Of a DNA stretch of 56,870 nucleotides, positions 1 to 9,318 are shown piece by piece. Position 1 is the first letter of the stretch. Every line of letters starts with the position of its first letter. The DNA comes from Deltaproteobacteria bacterium (lineage in GTDB: Bacteria; Myxococcota; Myxococcia; Myxococcales; 40CM-4-68-19), in assembly GCA_025358085.1 (NCBI GenBank), contig JANYKT010000201.1, positions 1 to 56,870 on the forward strand, written 5' to 3'. A model generated the notes under the pieces. That model worked only from the letters and a program-made list of their open reading frames with translations. It made no database searches and was not told the DNA's origin. A program made the translations under genes and the position numbers.

Positions 1-2303
1 CGGCTTTCAACTCGAATGCTCGCGTGGTCTTTGAACCGCGCGATCCATTCGAGTTGCGCGCGGCCAATGCACACCTCTTTGGCACAGCCGAATTGCCGGT
101 CCTCGATCTCTCCCGCGCGCGCTCCGTTGTTTCCTTCGGGGCCGACTTCCTCGAGACCTGGCTCTCGCCGGTGGAGCAGGCGCGCGCCTTCATGGCCACG
201 CGCTCCGGACCCGATCGGCCGCGCCTGACCTGGGTGGGGCCGCGGTTGCCGATGAGCGGCGCGAACGCCGACCGCTGGCTTCGCGTCCGGCCGGGAGACG
301 AGGCGCAGGTCGCCATTGAAGTTTTGCGCTGGCTCCTCGACCCGCTCAACCGCGTTGCCGGGCTTGCCCCGGAAGCGGCCACCATCCGCGGCGCGCTCCC
401 TCCTGTACGGATGCCTCGCGGAATACCCATTGACCAAATCGCTTCCCTCGGCCGTGAGCTTTCCTCTCGACGTCCATCCGCGCTGCTTGGGCCCGGCGCG
501 CTCTCCGCGGGCAGCGGCCCCTTGGCCGCGGCGGTGCAGCTCACCAATTACGTACTCGGTAATCACGGTAAGACAATGCTGCTGGGCCTCGGCAGCCAGC
601 AGGACGCGCCCGGAAGCCAGGAGGAGTTGCACGCCCTGCTCGAGGAAGCCCGCAGCGGAGCGGTCACTGCGCTCTTCATCCACCGCGCCGACCCGCTGGG
701 GCAACTACCGGCCTCGGCGCGCGTGGAAGAGGCGCTGCGCCGGGTGCCGCTGATCGTTTATTTCGGCGAACGGCTCGACGCGACCGCGCGCCTTTCGCAC
801 TTCGTCCTGCCCGATCACCACGCACTCGAGTCGTTCGGAGACCTCGAGCCGCGCACAGGCATTCTGCAACTGCAGCAGCCCGCGCTGGCCCCGCTCTGGG
901 ATACCCGGGCAAGCTCTCAGGTCCTGCTCGATCTCGCGGCCAGCCTTTCTCTTCCGGGGTTCGCCGAGAAGGACTTCCACGAACTATCGAAAGCGCGCTG
1001 GCAGGAAGCAGCCAAAGCGCTGGGCGCGCACCTCGAACTGCCGCAGACGCTGCGCGATCTGCAGGCGCGCGGTGTCGTTACCGGCCCTGTCGAGCCTGTG
1101 CTCCGTCCGCTCCAAACGGAGCAGCTCGCCTCCCTTCTGCGGGCGCCTTCGCCCTCGGACGGGATGGAAATCATCTCGTTCGCAACGACCCTGGCCAATG
1201 CCGACCCCGCGGCGCCAGGCTGGCTGCGCGAGGTGCCGGATGCGCTCACGGGCGTCTCGTGGTCGAGCTGGGCCGAGCTGTCAACCGCGACGGCAAAGCG
1301 ACTCGGCGTAAACGCCGGAGATCTCTTATTGCTGGTCACGCCGGACGGCAAAGCCGAGCTGCCCGCGGTCATCAATCCCGCGCTGCACGACGACGCAGTT
1401 GCAGTGCCGCGCGATGCGCCCGAGCTCCGCGCCTTGGGTCGTCCTGTGACCGTGACCCGCACCGGCAAGACATTCGCCATTCCAATCACCGGCCACGCGA
1501 GCCAGGAAGGGCGCGATCTGGCGAAGGTGATTGAAAAGGGCGGCGAGCTCAAGCGGGAGCAGGGGCACGGACAAGCGCTCACGATGCTGCTGCCGCACGA
1601 GCATCCGAAGCACCGCTGGGCCATGTCCATCGACCTCGACAAATGCACCGGCTGTCAGGCTTGCGTGGTCGCCTGCTATGCCGAGAACAACCTTCCGGTC
1701 ATGGGCCCGCAGGCGGCTCGCGACGGACGGTTGATGGCTTGGCTTCGCATCCAGCGCAGCTTCGAGGGGACCACGCCCGAGGCCACGCGCATCGCGGTCC
1801 TCCCCTCGCTCTGCCAGCACTGCGACGCCGCACCGTGCGAGCCGGTCTGTCCGGTCTACGCGACCTACCACACGCCGGAAGGTTTGAATGCGCAGGTCTA
1901 TAACCGCTGTATAGGAACCCGCTACTGCGCGAACAACTGCCCTTATGACGCGCGCGTCTTTAATTGGGCGGATCCCGTCTTTGTCGAGCCTTTGCAAATG
2001 CAGCTCAATCCGGATGTCAGCGTGCGCAGCAAGGGCGTCATGGAGAAATGCACATTCTGCGTGCAGCGCATCCGCTATGCCGAGGGCGAATCGCGCGACC
2101 AGGGCCGCGAACTGCGCGACGGTGACATCAAGCCCGCGTGCGTGCAGACCTGCCCCGCGCAGGCGCTGGTATTCGGCGACGCCCGGGACCCGGCCGCCCG
2201 CGTCGTCGCCGAGCAGCGGGATAGCCGCTCTTATCGCCTGCTGGAAGAGGTCAACACCTTGCCCGCCATTGCTTATCTCGCCCGCCGCGGAGGTGAGACG
2301 TGA
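1..2303 (+). CDS. actB: Alternative complex III iron-sulfur subunit ActB (5' partial)
   Basis: The frame is open from base 3, so the gene enters from upstream; about 766 C-terminal residues are present, where full ActB is around 1000. The first two thirds resemble the molybdopterin-oxidoreductase-like part of ActB. The last 240 residues are a ferredoxin-like domain with four cysteine groups: CTGCQACVVAC near base 1640, CQHCDAAPCEPVCP near 1815, CIGTRYCANNCP near 1905, and the final pair CTFC and CVQTCP near 2050-2155. That is the pattern expected for one 3Fe-4S and three 4Fe-4S clusters. In this family the protein passes electrons from quinol oxidation to the c-type cytochrome subunits. The stop overlaps the GTG start of actC by 4 nt, so the two are translationally coupled. 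The downstream actC-F order makes the identification firm; a polysulfide-reductase-type FeS protein is the only alternative. Confidence 0.9.
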   Translation, partial: AFNSNARVVFEPRDPFELRAANAHLFGTAELPVLDLSRARSVVSFGADFLETWLSPVEQARAFMATRSGPDRPRLTWVGPRLPMSGANADRWLRVRPGDEAQVAIEVLRWLLDPLNRVAGLAPEAATIRGALPPVRMPRGIPIDQIASLGRELSSRRPSALLGPGALSAGSGPLAAAVQLTNYVLGNHGKTMLLGLGSQQDAPGSQEELHALLEEARSGAVTALFIHRADPLGQLPASARVEEALRRVPLIVYFGERLDATARLSHFVLPDHHALESFGDLEPRTGILQLQQPALAPLWDTRASSQVLLDLAASLSLPGFAEKDFHELSKARWQEAAKALGAHLELPQTLRDLQARGVVTGPVEPVLRPLQTEQLASLLRAPSPSDGMEIISFATTLANADPAAPGWLREVPDALTGVSWSSWAELSTATAKRLGVNAGDLLLLVTPDGKAELPAVINPALHDDAVAVPRDAPELRALGRPVTVTRTGKTFAIPITGHASQEGRDLAKVIEKGGELKREQGHGQALTMLLPHEHPKHRWAMSIDLDKCTGCQACVVACYAENNLPVMGPQAARDGRLMAWLRIQRSFEGTTPEATRIAVLPSLCQHCDAAPCEPVCPVYATYHTPEGLNAQVYNRCIGTRYCANNCPYDARVFNWADPVFVEPLQMQLNPDVSVRSKGVMEKCTFCVQRIRYAEGESRDQGRELRDGDIKPACVQTCPAQALVFGDARDPAARVVAEQRDSRSYRLLEEVNTLPAIAYLARRGGET

Positions 2304-3646
2304 GTGCTTTAGTCGAGAAGATGCGCTCAATCGACCGGAGCGCCGAAGACACGCAGCGCGCCCCCGGCCTGGGCTGGGCGGTGCTGATGCTGCTGGCGCT
2401 CTCCTGCCTTGGCATCGGCATCTACAGCTATTCTTTTATCGTTCGCTTTGGCATGCAGTACACCGGCCTCAACCGGCCCGTCGGCTGGGGCGTGCTCATC
2501 ACCGACTTCGTCTTCTGGGTCGGTATCGCGCATTCAGGCACGCTCATCTCCGCCGTCCTCTTTCTTTTCCGCGCGCGCTTCCGCACCGCCGTCTATCGCG
2601 CCGCCGAGGCGATGACCGTCATTGGAGTCATGACCGCCGGGCTCTTTCCCGTCCTTCATCTCGGGCGTCCCTGGTACGCGTTCTGGATCTTCCCCTATCC
2701 GAACTCGCGGCATCTGCAGATCAACTTCCGCTCGCCGCTGGTCTGGGACACCTTCGCCATCTCCACCTATTTCTGTGTCAGCACCATGTTCTTTCTGGCG
2801 GGCTTGATGCCCGACGCGGCCGCCCTGCGCGACAACAGCAAGGGCTGGCGTCGCCGCTTCTACGCCTTGTTTGCGATGGGCTGGCGCGGCACCGCCGAGG
2901 AGTGGCGGCACCACGGGCGCGCCTATCTTTTCTTCGCCGCCTTCGCGACGCCGCTGGTGATTTCAGTGCACAGCGTCGTTGCCTGGGACTTCGCGGTGTC
3001 CATCGTCCCGGGCTGGCATTCGACGCTCTTCCCTCCCTACTTCGTCTCCGGCGCCATCCTCTCCGGCGTCGCGATGGTGATTACCCTGCTCATTCCCATT
3101 CGTCGCGCGATGAAGCTGGAAGCCATCATTACCAAGCCGCACCTCGATATGCTCTCGCGGGTGGTGCTGCTGACTTCACTGATACTGACCTACTCCTATT
3201 CCAGCGAATACCTCCTCGCCCTGCGCGCCGGCGCCGGACCCGAGCGCGATACGTTGTTGTATCGTGCCACCGGCGCCTTCTGGCCTTTCTTCTGGACGAT
3301 GGTGCTGGGCAATTGTATCGGACCGCTTTTCCTCTTCTTCAAGCGAGTCCGCGCGTCGCTGCCCGCGCTCTTGGCCATCTCCATAATGGTCAATGTCGGC
3401 ATGTGGCTCGAGCGCTTCAATATCGTGGTCTCGTCCCTGGAGCACAACCGGGTTCCCTTTGATTGGGGGACCTATCACCCGCGGCTGGTTGAACTTGGAA
3501 TCACCATCGGCTCGTTCGGCTGGTTTTTTTCCTGGTTCCTTCTCTTCCTCAAAATGCTTCCTTCGGTCTCGATCGCCGAGCTCAAGGAAGAAGCCGCGCA
3601 CGACCTCAAACACGTACAGTCCGAGGTGACAGCCCATGCGGCATGA
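2300..3646 (+). CDS. actC: Alternative complex III NrfD-like membrane subunit ActC
   Basis: A 448-residue polytopic protein of the NrfD/PsrC family with about ten hydrophobic helices, starting at the GTG inside the actB stop (GTGA overlap). ActC is the quinol-binding membrane subunit of alternative complex III, which replaces the bc1 complex in many bacteria. Recognisable family stretches are RPVGWGVLITDFVFWVGIAH near the N-terminus and the loop HLGRPWYAFWIFPYPNSR. The C-terminus is cytoplasmic and charged. The stop overlaps actD by 11 nt. Order and overlaps place it in the act operon; length is normal for ActC. Confidence 0.93.
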   Translation: MSALVEKMRSIDRSAEDTQRAPGLGWAVLMLLALSCLGIGIYSYSFIVRFGMQYTGLNRPVGWGVLITDFVFWVGIAHSGTLISAVLFLFRARFRTAVYRAAEAMTVIGVMTAGLFPVLHLGRPWYAFWIFPYPNSRHLQINFRSPLVWDTFAISTYFCVSTMFFLAGLMPDAAALRDNSKGWRRRFYALFAMGWRGTAEEWRHHGRAYLFFAAFATPLVISVHSVVAWDFAVSIVPGWHSTLFPPYFVSGAILSGVAMVITLLIPIRRAMKLEAIITKPHLDMLSRVVLLTSLILTYSYSSEYLLALRAGAGPERDTLLYRATGAFWPFFWTMVLGNCIGPLFLFFKRVRASLPALLAISIMVNVGMWLERFNIVVSSLEHNRVPFDWGTYHPRLVELGITIGSFGWFFSWFLLFLKMLPSVSIAELKEEAAHDLKHVQSEVTAHAA

Positions 3647-4136
3647 GCCCGGGGTACTGGCAGTCTTCAAAGACCCTTCCGACGCCGGTCGCGCGGTGCG
3701 GGCGGCACACGCAGCCGGCCAGCGCGATGTGCGCGCCGCCATGCCCGCGCCGTTCCCCGAAGTGCTCGAGGCCATGGAGCGGCCGCCCAGCATCATCGGC
3801 GCGCTCACCCTGATCGGCGCGATGGTCGGAGCCAGCCTCGGTTTCTGGCTCACCGTCGGCACCGCTCTGGCGCTGCCCATGTCGGTCGGCGGTAAGCAAG
3901 TGGTCTCGCTGCCGGCCTTCATGATGATCATCTTCGAGGTCACGGTGCTGGTCGGTGGTTTTAGCAACTTCGTTGGCATGCTGATTGGCGCCTTCATTGG
4001 CCGGCGCAAGAGCCGGATGCCCGAGGACCCGCGCTTCCTCCGCGATCGCATCGGCGTCTTCCTGCCCGGCGCATCCGGCTCCATGCATGCGCTGCTGCGC
4101 ACGGCTGGCGCGGAAGAGGTGCGAGATGTCTCCTAA
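3636..4136 (+). CDS. actD: Alternative complex III subunit ActD (DUF3341)
   Basis: A 166-residue protein of the DUF3341 family. It has a soluble N-terminal ferredoxin-fold-like part (LAVFKDPSDAGRAVRAAHAA), two central transmembrane helices (around residues 50-75 and 95-120), and a short charged C-terminal tail. In alternative complex III ActD packs against ActC and is not itself a redox carrier. The ATG start lies inside the end of actC and its end overlaps actE by 11 nt, so it sits within a tightly coupled operon. Confidence 0.9.
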   Translation: MRHEPGVLAVFKDPSDAGRAVRAAHAAGQRDVRAAMPAPFPEVLEAMERPPSIIGALTLIGAMVGASLGFWLTVGTALALPMSVGGKQVVSLPAFMMIIFEVTVLVGGFSNFVGMLIGAFIGRRKSRMPEDPRFLRDRIGVFLPGASGSMHALLRTAGAEEVRDVS

Positions 4137-4617
4137 AGCCCTGGCCGCGCTGGCCACCGTCGCATGCATGGCCTGCGGCAATGACTGGCGGACGGATATG
4201 TGGTTCCAGCCCGGAGGGGGACTGCATTCAATTGCCCGGCCCGAGCCCGAAGGCTCGATTCCGATGAATGCCCGGCCGCACCTGGACGATCGCGACGAGG
4301 CGGAGAGCCTCAAAGAAGCATTCCCCACCGACACAGCCTCGGTCGCGCGCGGGAAGGCGCTCTTTACCGACCGCTGCATTTCGTGTCACGGCAGCGAAGG
4401 TCATGGTGGAGGTCCCGTCGGACGCTATTTCCCGCCCGCGCCCGACCTCGGCTATCCAGCCATTCAATCGCATCCCGACGGGTATATCTATGCAACGATC
4501 GTCCTGGGCGGCCGCGCCATGCCGGTGATGCGCGAGGGCCTCTCCCAGACAGACCTCTGGGACCTGGTGCATCTCGTCCGGACCATCAAGCCACTCCCGC
4601 CAAAGGTGTTGCCATGA
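4126..4617 (+). CDS. actE: Alternative complex III mono-haem cytochrome c ActE
   Basis: A 163-residue secreted, probably lipid-anchored cytochrome c. The ATG at 4126 gives a short hydrophobic leader rich in Ala with cysteines (TVACMACG), consistent with a lipoprotein signal. A single haem-binding motif CISCH appears about residue 85, with a candidate distal Met ligand in GGRAMPVM near the C-terminus. The longer upstream frame is a shadow of actD. In the complex, ActE accepts electrons on the periplasmic side for transfer to cytochrome c oxidase. Its TGA overlaps the actF ATG by 4 nt. Confidence 0.9.
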   Translation: MSPKALAALATVACMACGNDWRTDMWFQPGGGLHSIARPEPEGSIPMNARPHLDDRDEAESLKEAFPTDTASVARGKALFTDRCISCHGSEGHGGGPVGRYFPPAPDLGYPAIQSHPDGYIYATIVLGGRAMPVMREGLSQTDLWDLVHLVRTIKPLPPKVLP

Positions 4618-5702
4618 AGCTTTATACCGCCAGCGCGGAATTCCTTGGCCGGCCGCTCGCGCTCGCCTCGATTCTCGCCCTCTGCGTCGGCGCGGGGTTC
4701 ACGCTGCTTTCATTCCCTCTCGGCGTCGCGCAGGCCGTGCTTCCGGGCTTCGCCACCGCGTGGCTCTTCTTCGCCGGGCTCGCTGCCGGCTCGGTCGCGC
4801 TCTCCGCCGCGACCCGCATCGCCCAAGGCCGATTCATCGATCCTGCGCTCCCTTTCGTCGACTCGGCCGGTGCCTTCCTGCCCATCTTGCTTGCGCTGCT
4901 GTTGCCTTCCTTCCCGCTGGCCCGATTCTGGGCGCCCGGGCACTCCCGCCAAGGCCTCGCTCTGGTCGCCATCCGCGATCTCGTCGCCTTCGCCGCGCTC
5001 TGTTATTGCGCGCACCGCGTCCGGCGCCGGACCGGAGCAGCGCGCTGGGCGGCCGGCTCGGCCCGGGACTCGATTGTCTATCTGCTCGTTTTCGTCTTCA
5101 CCGTCTCTCTCTGGACCTTGGACCTGGTCATGAATTTGTATCAAGGCGAGCCGAGCAGCATCGTCCCGGCCCAGGCCTTCATGGCCGCTTTCCTCTCCGC
5201 GATTGCCTGGGCCGCGCTGCTCTCCTGCTGGAAGCTGCACGCCCTCAACACTCGACAGGACCTTGGTCGTATGCTTTTCGGCTTCACCGCCTTCTGGGCC
5301 TATCTGGTCTGGTGCTCTTTCCTGCCTGTCTGGTACGCGAACCTGCCCGGCGAAACCGGCCAAATCATCCAGCGCACCCGCTACGGCTGGCAATTGGTCG
5401 TCGCCTCCTCGATCGTCGCGCTCTCCTTCGTGTTCCCCTTCCTGATTCTCTTCTCCGAAGGCGCCAAGCGGCGCAGGTTGCCGATGAGCCTCGCGGCCGG
5501 CTCTGTCCTTCTGGGCCTGCTCGCCGAGCGTGCGCTCCTGGTGATGCTGCCATTGCCGCAGCATCTCTTTGGATTGCCAATGGTCGGCGGGGCGGTGGCC
5601 GCAATGGGACTGGCCGGTCTGTTCATGCTGTCCGTCGGCGCGCAGCTCTCCGGACCGCAAGTGGCGAGTCGGGACGAGCCACGTGGCTTCATTCCGTCAT
5701 GA
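4614..5702 (+). CDS. actF: Alternative complex III membrane subunit ActF
   Basis: A 362-residue polytopic membrane protein from the ATG at 4614 that overlaps the actE stop. It has about ten hydrophobic segments and the loop SFLPVWYANLPGETG typical of ActF, a second NrfD-like subunit related to ActC. It is the last act gene here; the caa3-type oxidase genes that often follow an act cluster are absent, and the next gene is an unrelated peptidase-like gene 127 bp on. This suggests that the operon ends here. Confidence 0.92.
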   Translation: MKLYTASAEFLGRPLALASILALCVGAGFTLLSFPLGVAQAVLPGFATAWLFFAGLAAGSVALSAATRIAQGRFIDPALPFVDSAGAFLPILLALLLPSFPLARFWAPGHSRQGLALVAIRDLVAFAALCYCAHRVRRRTGAARWAAGSARDSIVYLLVFVFTVSLWTLDLVMNLYQGEPSSIVPAQAFMAAFLSAIAWAALLSCWKLHALNTRQDLGRMLFGFTAFWAYLVWCSFLPVWYANLPGETGQIIQRTRYGWQLVVASSIVALSFVFPFLILFSEGAKRRRLPMSLAAGSVLLGLLAERALLVMLPLPQHLFGLPMVGGAVAAMGLAGLFMLSVGAQLSGPQVASRDEPRGFIPS

Positions 5703-5762
5703 CGGTTCGCTTTACGCGACTCGCAGCGCCACGACTCGTCCCGGGATGAGTCCTCAAGCCTG

Positions 5763-5778
5763 CTTGTTATAAAACAAG
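5763..5778 (+). terminator. Small hairpin after actF (possible weak terminator)
   Basis: CTTGTT and AACAAG pair around the loop ATAA in the 127-bp gap between actF and the DUF885 gene. The stem is only 6 bp and no T-run follows, so intrinsic termination is uncertain. It is the one AT-rich spot in the gap and could instead be part of the promoter of the next gene. Confidence 0.3.
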
Positions 5779-5829
5779 GACTGGCGACTCCAATCAGCGC
5801 GCCCCGCGGCGTTGCGATAGGTTGCTCCG

Positions 5830-7584
5830 ATGATTGCACTTGTCCTCGCCTTGCTCGCCGCCGACTTCCAGCAAGATCTCCAGTCGCTCGCCGCCTCGAA
5901 AGCGCCGGAGGCGCAGCGACTGCAGAAGCTCTTTGATCTGGCCTTTCGCCACGAGAACATCGACGACCCCGAGGAGGCCACTTTCCGCGGGTTTCCTGGC
6001 CAGAACGATCGCTTCACCGACCTGTCCCCCGAGGCCATCACGCGCCGCAAACGCGAGGCGGAGGCGCTGCCCAAAGCCGTCCGATCGATCGACCGCGGCA
6101 AGCTCAGTCCCGCAGAGCAGCTCAGCTATGACCTCTTCCTCCGCAATGCCGAGGACGACGCGGCCGACGCGCGGTTCCCCACCGAGCTGCTGGCCATCTC
6201 GCAGCTGTCGGGCCCGCAATATCTGTCGAGCGTCCTGGAAGTGATGCCCCTGCGGACGCCGCACGACACGCAGGATCTCCTCGCGCGGCTGAGAGCCATC
6301 CCGATGCGGCTGGAGCAGACGCAGGCTTTGCTGACGCGCGGGCTCGCGACCTTTGTCACGCCGCCCAGAGTGGTGCTGCGGGACGTGGCGGCCCAGCTGG
6401 AAGCGCAGACTCCGGCCGACCCGCTGGCGAGCCCGCTGCTCAAGGCTTTTCAGAAGCAGCCGGAGGGCCGCGAAGAGGCAATCAAGATCTATCGGGAGCA
6501 GCTGGTGCCGGCCTATGCAAGGCTCACTCGATATCTCGTCGATACCTATGTTCCGGGTGCGCGCGAGACCGTGGGTTTCGCCAGCCTGCCGGAAGGCGCC
6601 GCCTGGTATGCGCAGCGGGTCAAGCGCGAAACCACCACCTCGCTGACGCCTGCCCAGATTCACGCTCTCGGGCTTTTGGAAGTAAAGCGCATCCGCGGCG
6701 AGATGGATTTATCCATGGCAAAGGCCGGCTTCAAGGGCAGCTTTGCCGACTTCGCGAAGTTTCTCCGCACCGATCCGCGGTTCTTCTTCACTGACAAGGA
6801 AGCGCTGGTCAGCGCCTATCGCGATATCGCCAAGCGCATTGACCCCGAGCTGGTCAAGCTCTTTGGCAAGCTGCCGAGGCTGCCTTATGGAGTCATCGAG
6901 ATCCCGGCGTTCTCGGCGAAGTCCCAGACCACCGCCTATTACCGCCAGGGCTCGCCGGAAGCGGCACGCGCCGGGAGCTACTTCGTGAACACTTATGCCC
7001 TCGATACCCGCCCGAAGTGGGAGATGGAGGCGCTGACGCTGCATGAATCGGTGCCAGGACATCACCTGCAGATCGCGCTGGAGCAGGAGCTGGAGAATGT
7101 TCCGCCCTTCCGCCACAGCACGCATTTCATTGCCTTTACCGAAGGCTGGGGACTGTATGCCGAGAGCTTGGGGTCCGAGCTTGGGATGTATCAGGACCCC
7201 TATTCGAAGTATGGCCAGCTGACTTACGAGATGTGGCGCGCGATCCGGCTGGTGGTCGATACCGGGCTGCATTCAATGAACTGGAGCCGGGCGCAGGCAA
7301 TCGCCTATTTCAGCGAGAACTCCGCCAAGACGGAGCACGACATCGAAGTGGAGATCGACCGCTATATCGTCAATGCAGGACAGGCGCTGGCCTACAAGAT
7401 TGGCGAGCTGAAGATCAAAGAGCTGCGCGTGCTGGCGACGCGCGAGCTGGGCGCGCGTTTTGACCTGCGCGCCTTCCACGACCAGGTACTGGGCAACGGT
7501 GCAGTGCCGCTCGACCTGCTCGAAGCGCAGGTCAAGGCGTGGATCGTCCGCGAAAAACTCCGCGCGGCGCGCGAGACGCGTTGA
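5830..7584 (+). CDS. DUF885 family protein, predicted metallopeptidase-like
   Basis: A 584-residue protein of the DUF885 family, whose members resemble zinc peptidases. The family signature HESVPGHHLQ is present about residue 404 (near base 7045), followed by FTEGWGLYAE, which supplies the downstream Glu typical of gluzincin-like folds. A short hydrophobic N-terminus (MIALVLALLAAD) could be a weak signal peptide. The length matches the family. Substrate and physiological role are not known from sequence. It stands alone between the act operon and a CLC gene. Confidence 0.85.
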   Translation: MIALVLALLAADFQQDLQSLAASKAPEAQRLQKLFDLAFRHENIDDPEEATFRGFPGQNDRFTDLSPEAITRRKREAEALPKAVRSIDRGKLSPAEQLSYDLFLRNAEDDAADARFPTELLAISQLSGPQYLSSVLEVMPLRTPHDTQDLLARLRAIPMRLEQTQALLTRGLATFVTPPRVVLRDVAAQLEAQTPADPLASPLLKAFQKQPEGREEAIKIYREQLVPAYARLTRYLVDTYVPGARETVGFASLPEGAAWYAQRVKRETTTSLTPAQIHALGLLEVKRIRGEMDLSMAKAGFKGSFADFAKFLRTDPRFFFTDKEALVSAYRDIAKRIDPELVKLFGKLPRLPYGVIEIPAFSAKSQTTAYYRQGSPEAARAGSYFVNTYALDTRPKWEMEALTLHESVPGHHLQIALEQELENVPPFRHSTHFIAFTEGWGLYAESLGSELGMYQDPYSKYGQLTYEMWRAIRLVVDTGLHSMNWSRAQAIAYFSENSAKTEHDIEVEIDRYIVNAGQALAYKIGELKIKELRVLATRELGARFDLRAFHDQVLGNGAVPLDLLEAQVKAWIVREKLRAARETR

Positions 7585-7619
7585 AGGCGGCTTGAGCGCG
7601 CGCCTCGGCGGTGGACGGC

Positions 7620-7850
7620 TCAGCGCTTCCGAATCAGCGCCAGCTGCGCGTTGGCGTTGTCCAGGTTCTGCTTCTGGATGCTGCACCGCTCGCGCAGCTC
7701 CAGCGCTTCGGCGCGAAGTTCTCGCAGCTCGGTATACGCACGCTGGCGCAATTGCACTGCGCGCACGTCGGCCTCGTCGAGCGCATATGCGGCCACGGCC
7801 CGGGCTTCGGCCTCGAGCTCCCATAGTTCGGCATCGGTTAGCGGTTGCAT
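7620..7850 (-). CDS. Small coiled-coil protein, 76 residues
   Basis: A 76-residue reading frame with a strongly helical, charged sequence rich in Glu, Arg, Leu and Ala (LRELRAEALELRERCSIQ) and heptad-like leucine spacing. It lies alone on the minus strand between two plus-strand genes. No family is recognised. Composition favours a real coiled-coil protein over a chance frame, but the evidence is compositional only. Confidence 0.5.
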   Translation of the reverse strand: MQPLTDAELWELEAEARAVAAYALDEADVRAVQLRQRAYTELRELRAEALELRERCSIQKQNLDNANAQLALIRKR

Positions 7851-7929
7851 TGGTAGGCCTTATCCTGCGCCTTGGGGGACCTCCTTGACAGGCAAAGTAT
7901 CCTCTCGCAATCTGCGAGCCACGAACCGG

Positions 7930-7982
7930 ATGGCGGTGGAGTCCGCCGACAATCGCGGCCATTCGCGACCGCCAATGACGGC
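7930..7982 (+). promoter_or_regulatory. Possible degenerate fluoride (crcB-type) riboswitch
   Basis: Just before the CLC start the leader has a GGCGG/CCGCC stem enclosing TGGAGT (7932-7947), a short linker GACAA, a second stem TCGCG/CGCGA (7953-7968), then AATGAC. The order resembles the crcB motif: first stem with a G-rich loop, linker, second stem, GATGAC-like tail. The expected 3' pseudoknot partner of GGAGTC would be GACTCC; here GACGGC is found, and only a few bases separate it from the ATG. I treat this as a weak candidate, raised only because the gene behind it has fluoride-type motifs. Confidence 0.22.
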
Positions 7983-7985
7983 AGC

Positions 7986-9311
7986 ATGGGCGCCTGGCTG
8001 CGCCAGGGTGCCCGCTTGACGAAGCGCGATCGCCTGGTGGCACTCGGGAAGTGGATTGTCCTGGGTTCGCTCGCCGGTGTGCTCTGCGGGGCAGTTACGG
8101 CGCTCTTTCTCTGGTTGCTCGAGCGCGCGACCCGATTTCGAACTGGCCATGAGGTCATCGTCTACAGTCTGCCCATCGCTGGCCTGGCGATCGGCTGGAT
8201 CTACGAGCGCTTTGGGGAGTCCATCAAGGCGGGCAACAACCTCGTGATCGACACGATCCACGACGAGGGGCCCGAGATCCCGCTGCGCATGACGCCGATG
8301 GTGCTCATCGGGACAGCGCTCACACACCTTTTCGGCGGCAGCGCGGGCCGCGAAGGCACCGCAGTGCAGATGGGCGCGAGCATTACGGACTGGGTTTCGC
8401 ACCGTCTTCGCGTTGGAAAACGAGTACGGCGGCAGCTTCTCGCCGCGGGCGTCGCGGCGGGTTTCGGCTCCGTCTTCGGGACGCCCGTCGCCGGCGCAGT
8501 CTTTGGCCTTGAGTTCATCGCGCTCGGCCGGATCGAAACCGACGCACTCGTCCCTGCGCTCGTAGCATCCGTCATTGGAGACATGACCACGCGTGCGCTC
8601 GGGATCAAACACACGCAATATCCCGCGGCATCGCAGGTTACGCTGACGCCGCTTCTTTTCCTGAAGTGGCTGATATTCGCCCTCGCTGTCGCCATGGTAG
8701 CGACGGCCTTCATCGAGCTGACGCACTTCATCAGGAAGCACGGAGAGAGGCACCTCCCGCGACTGCCTGCGCGCATGTTCCTCGGCGGCCTTGTCGTGGT
8801 CGGGCTTTGGAAGCTGGTCGGCACGAACGATTACCTCGGACTCGGCATCCCGACGATCCTCCGTTCATTCGAGGATCCGACCCTCCCTGTCTATTCGTTC
8901 GCACTCAAGCTCCTCTTCACTGCGGTGACCCTCGGCGCCGGCTTTTTGGGAGGCGAGGTCACGCCGCTGTTCTTCATCGGGGCCGCTCTGGGAAGCGTGC
9001 TCGCGCAGCTGCTCGGCATTCCGCTCGAGCTTGGCGCCGGGGTGGGGCTCGCTGCCGTTTTCGCAGCCTCGTCGAACACGCCGCTCGCCCTGTCCATCAT
9101 GGCGATGGAGCTGCTCGGCGCACCGATCTTTCCCCATGTCGTCATCGTCTGCGTGCTCGCCTATTTGCTTGCGGGCCACCGCAGCATCTATCCCGCCCAG
9201 CGCATGCTCAACGGCAAGGGCGGGACCCGCCTGACTTATCCCATGGCCCTTCGAGACCTGCCCGGAACCCCTGTACCAGCGCCGCCGAAATCTGACGTCA
9301 AGGGATCCTGA
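7986..9311 (+). CDS. CLC-family anion exchanger, fluoride/proton type
   Basis: A 441-residue polytopic CLC protein from the ATG at 7986; an upstream TTG at 7872 would add a non-conserved extension. Three anion-pathway motifs are visible: GNNLVID (about residue 83) where chloride CLCs have GSGIP, GREGTAVQMG (about 121) where chloride CLCs have GREGP, and GGEVTPLFFIGA (about 322). Asn in the first motif and Thr in the second are features of the CLC-F branch, which exports fluoride. The gating Glu of GREG is kept. No C-terminal CBS domains are present. Subfamily assignment rests on these motifs from memory; general CLC membership is firm. Confidence 0.9.
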   Translation: MGAWLRQGARLTKRDRLVALGKWIVLGSLAGVLCGAVTALFLWLLERATRFRTGHEVIVYSLPIAGLAIGWIYERFGESIKAGNNLVIDTIHDEGPEIPLRMTPMVLIGTALTHLFGGSAGREGTAVQMGASITDWVSHRLRVGKRVRRQLLAAGVAAGFGSVFGTPVAGAVFGLEFIALGRIETDALVPALVASVIGDMTTRALGIKHTQYPAASQVTLTPLLFLKWLIFALAVAMVATAFIELTHFIRKHGERHLPRLPARMFLGGLVVVGLWKLVGTNDYLGLGIPTILRSFEDPTLPVYSFALKLLFTAVTLGAGFLGGEVTPLFFIGAALGSVLAQLLGIPLELGAGVGLAAVFAASSNTPLALSIMAMELLGAPIFPHVVIVCVLAYLLAGHRSIYPAQRMLNGKGGTRLTYPMALRDLPGTPVPAPPKSDVKGS

Positions 9312-9318
9312 GCCTGGA

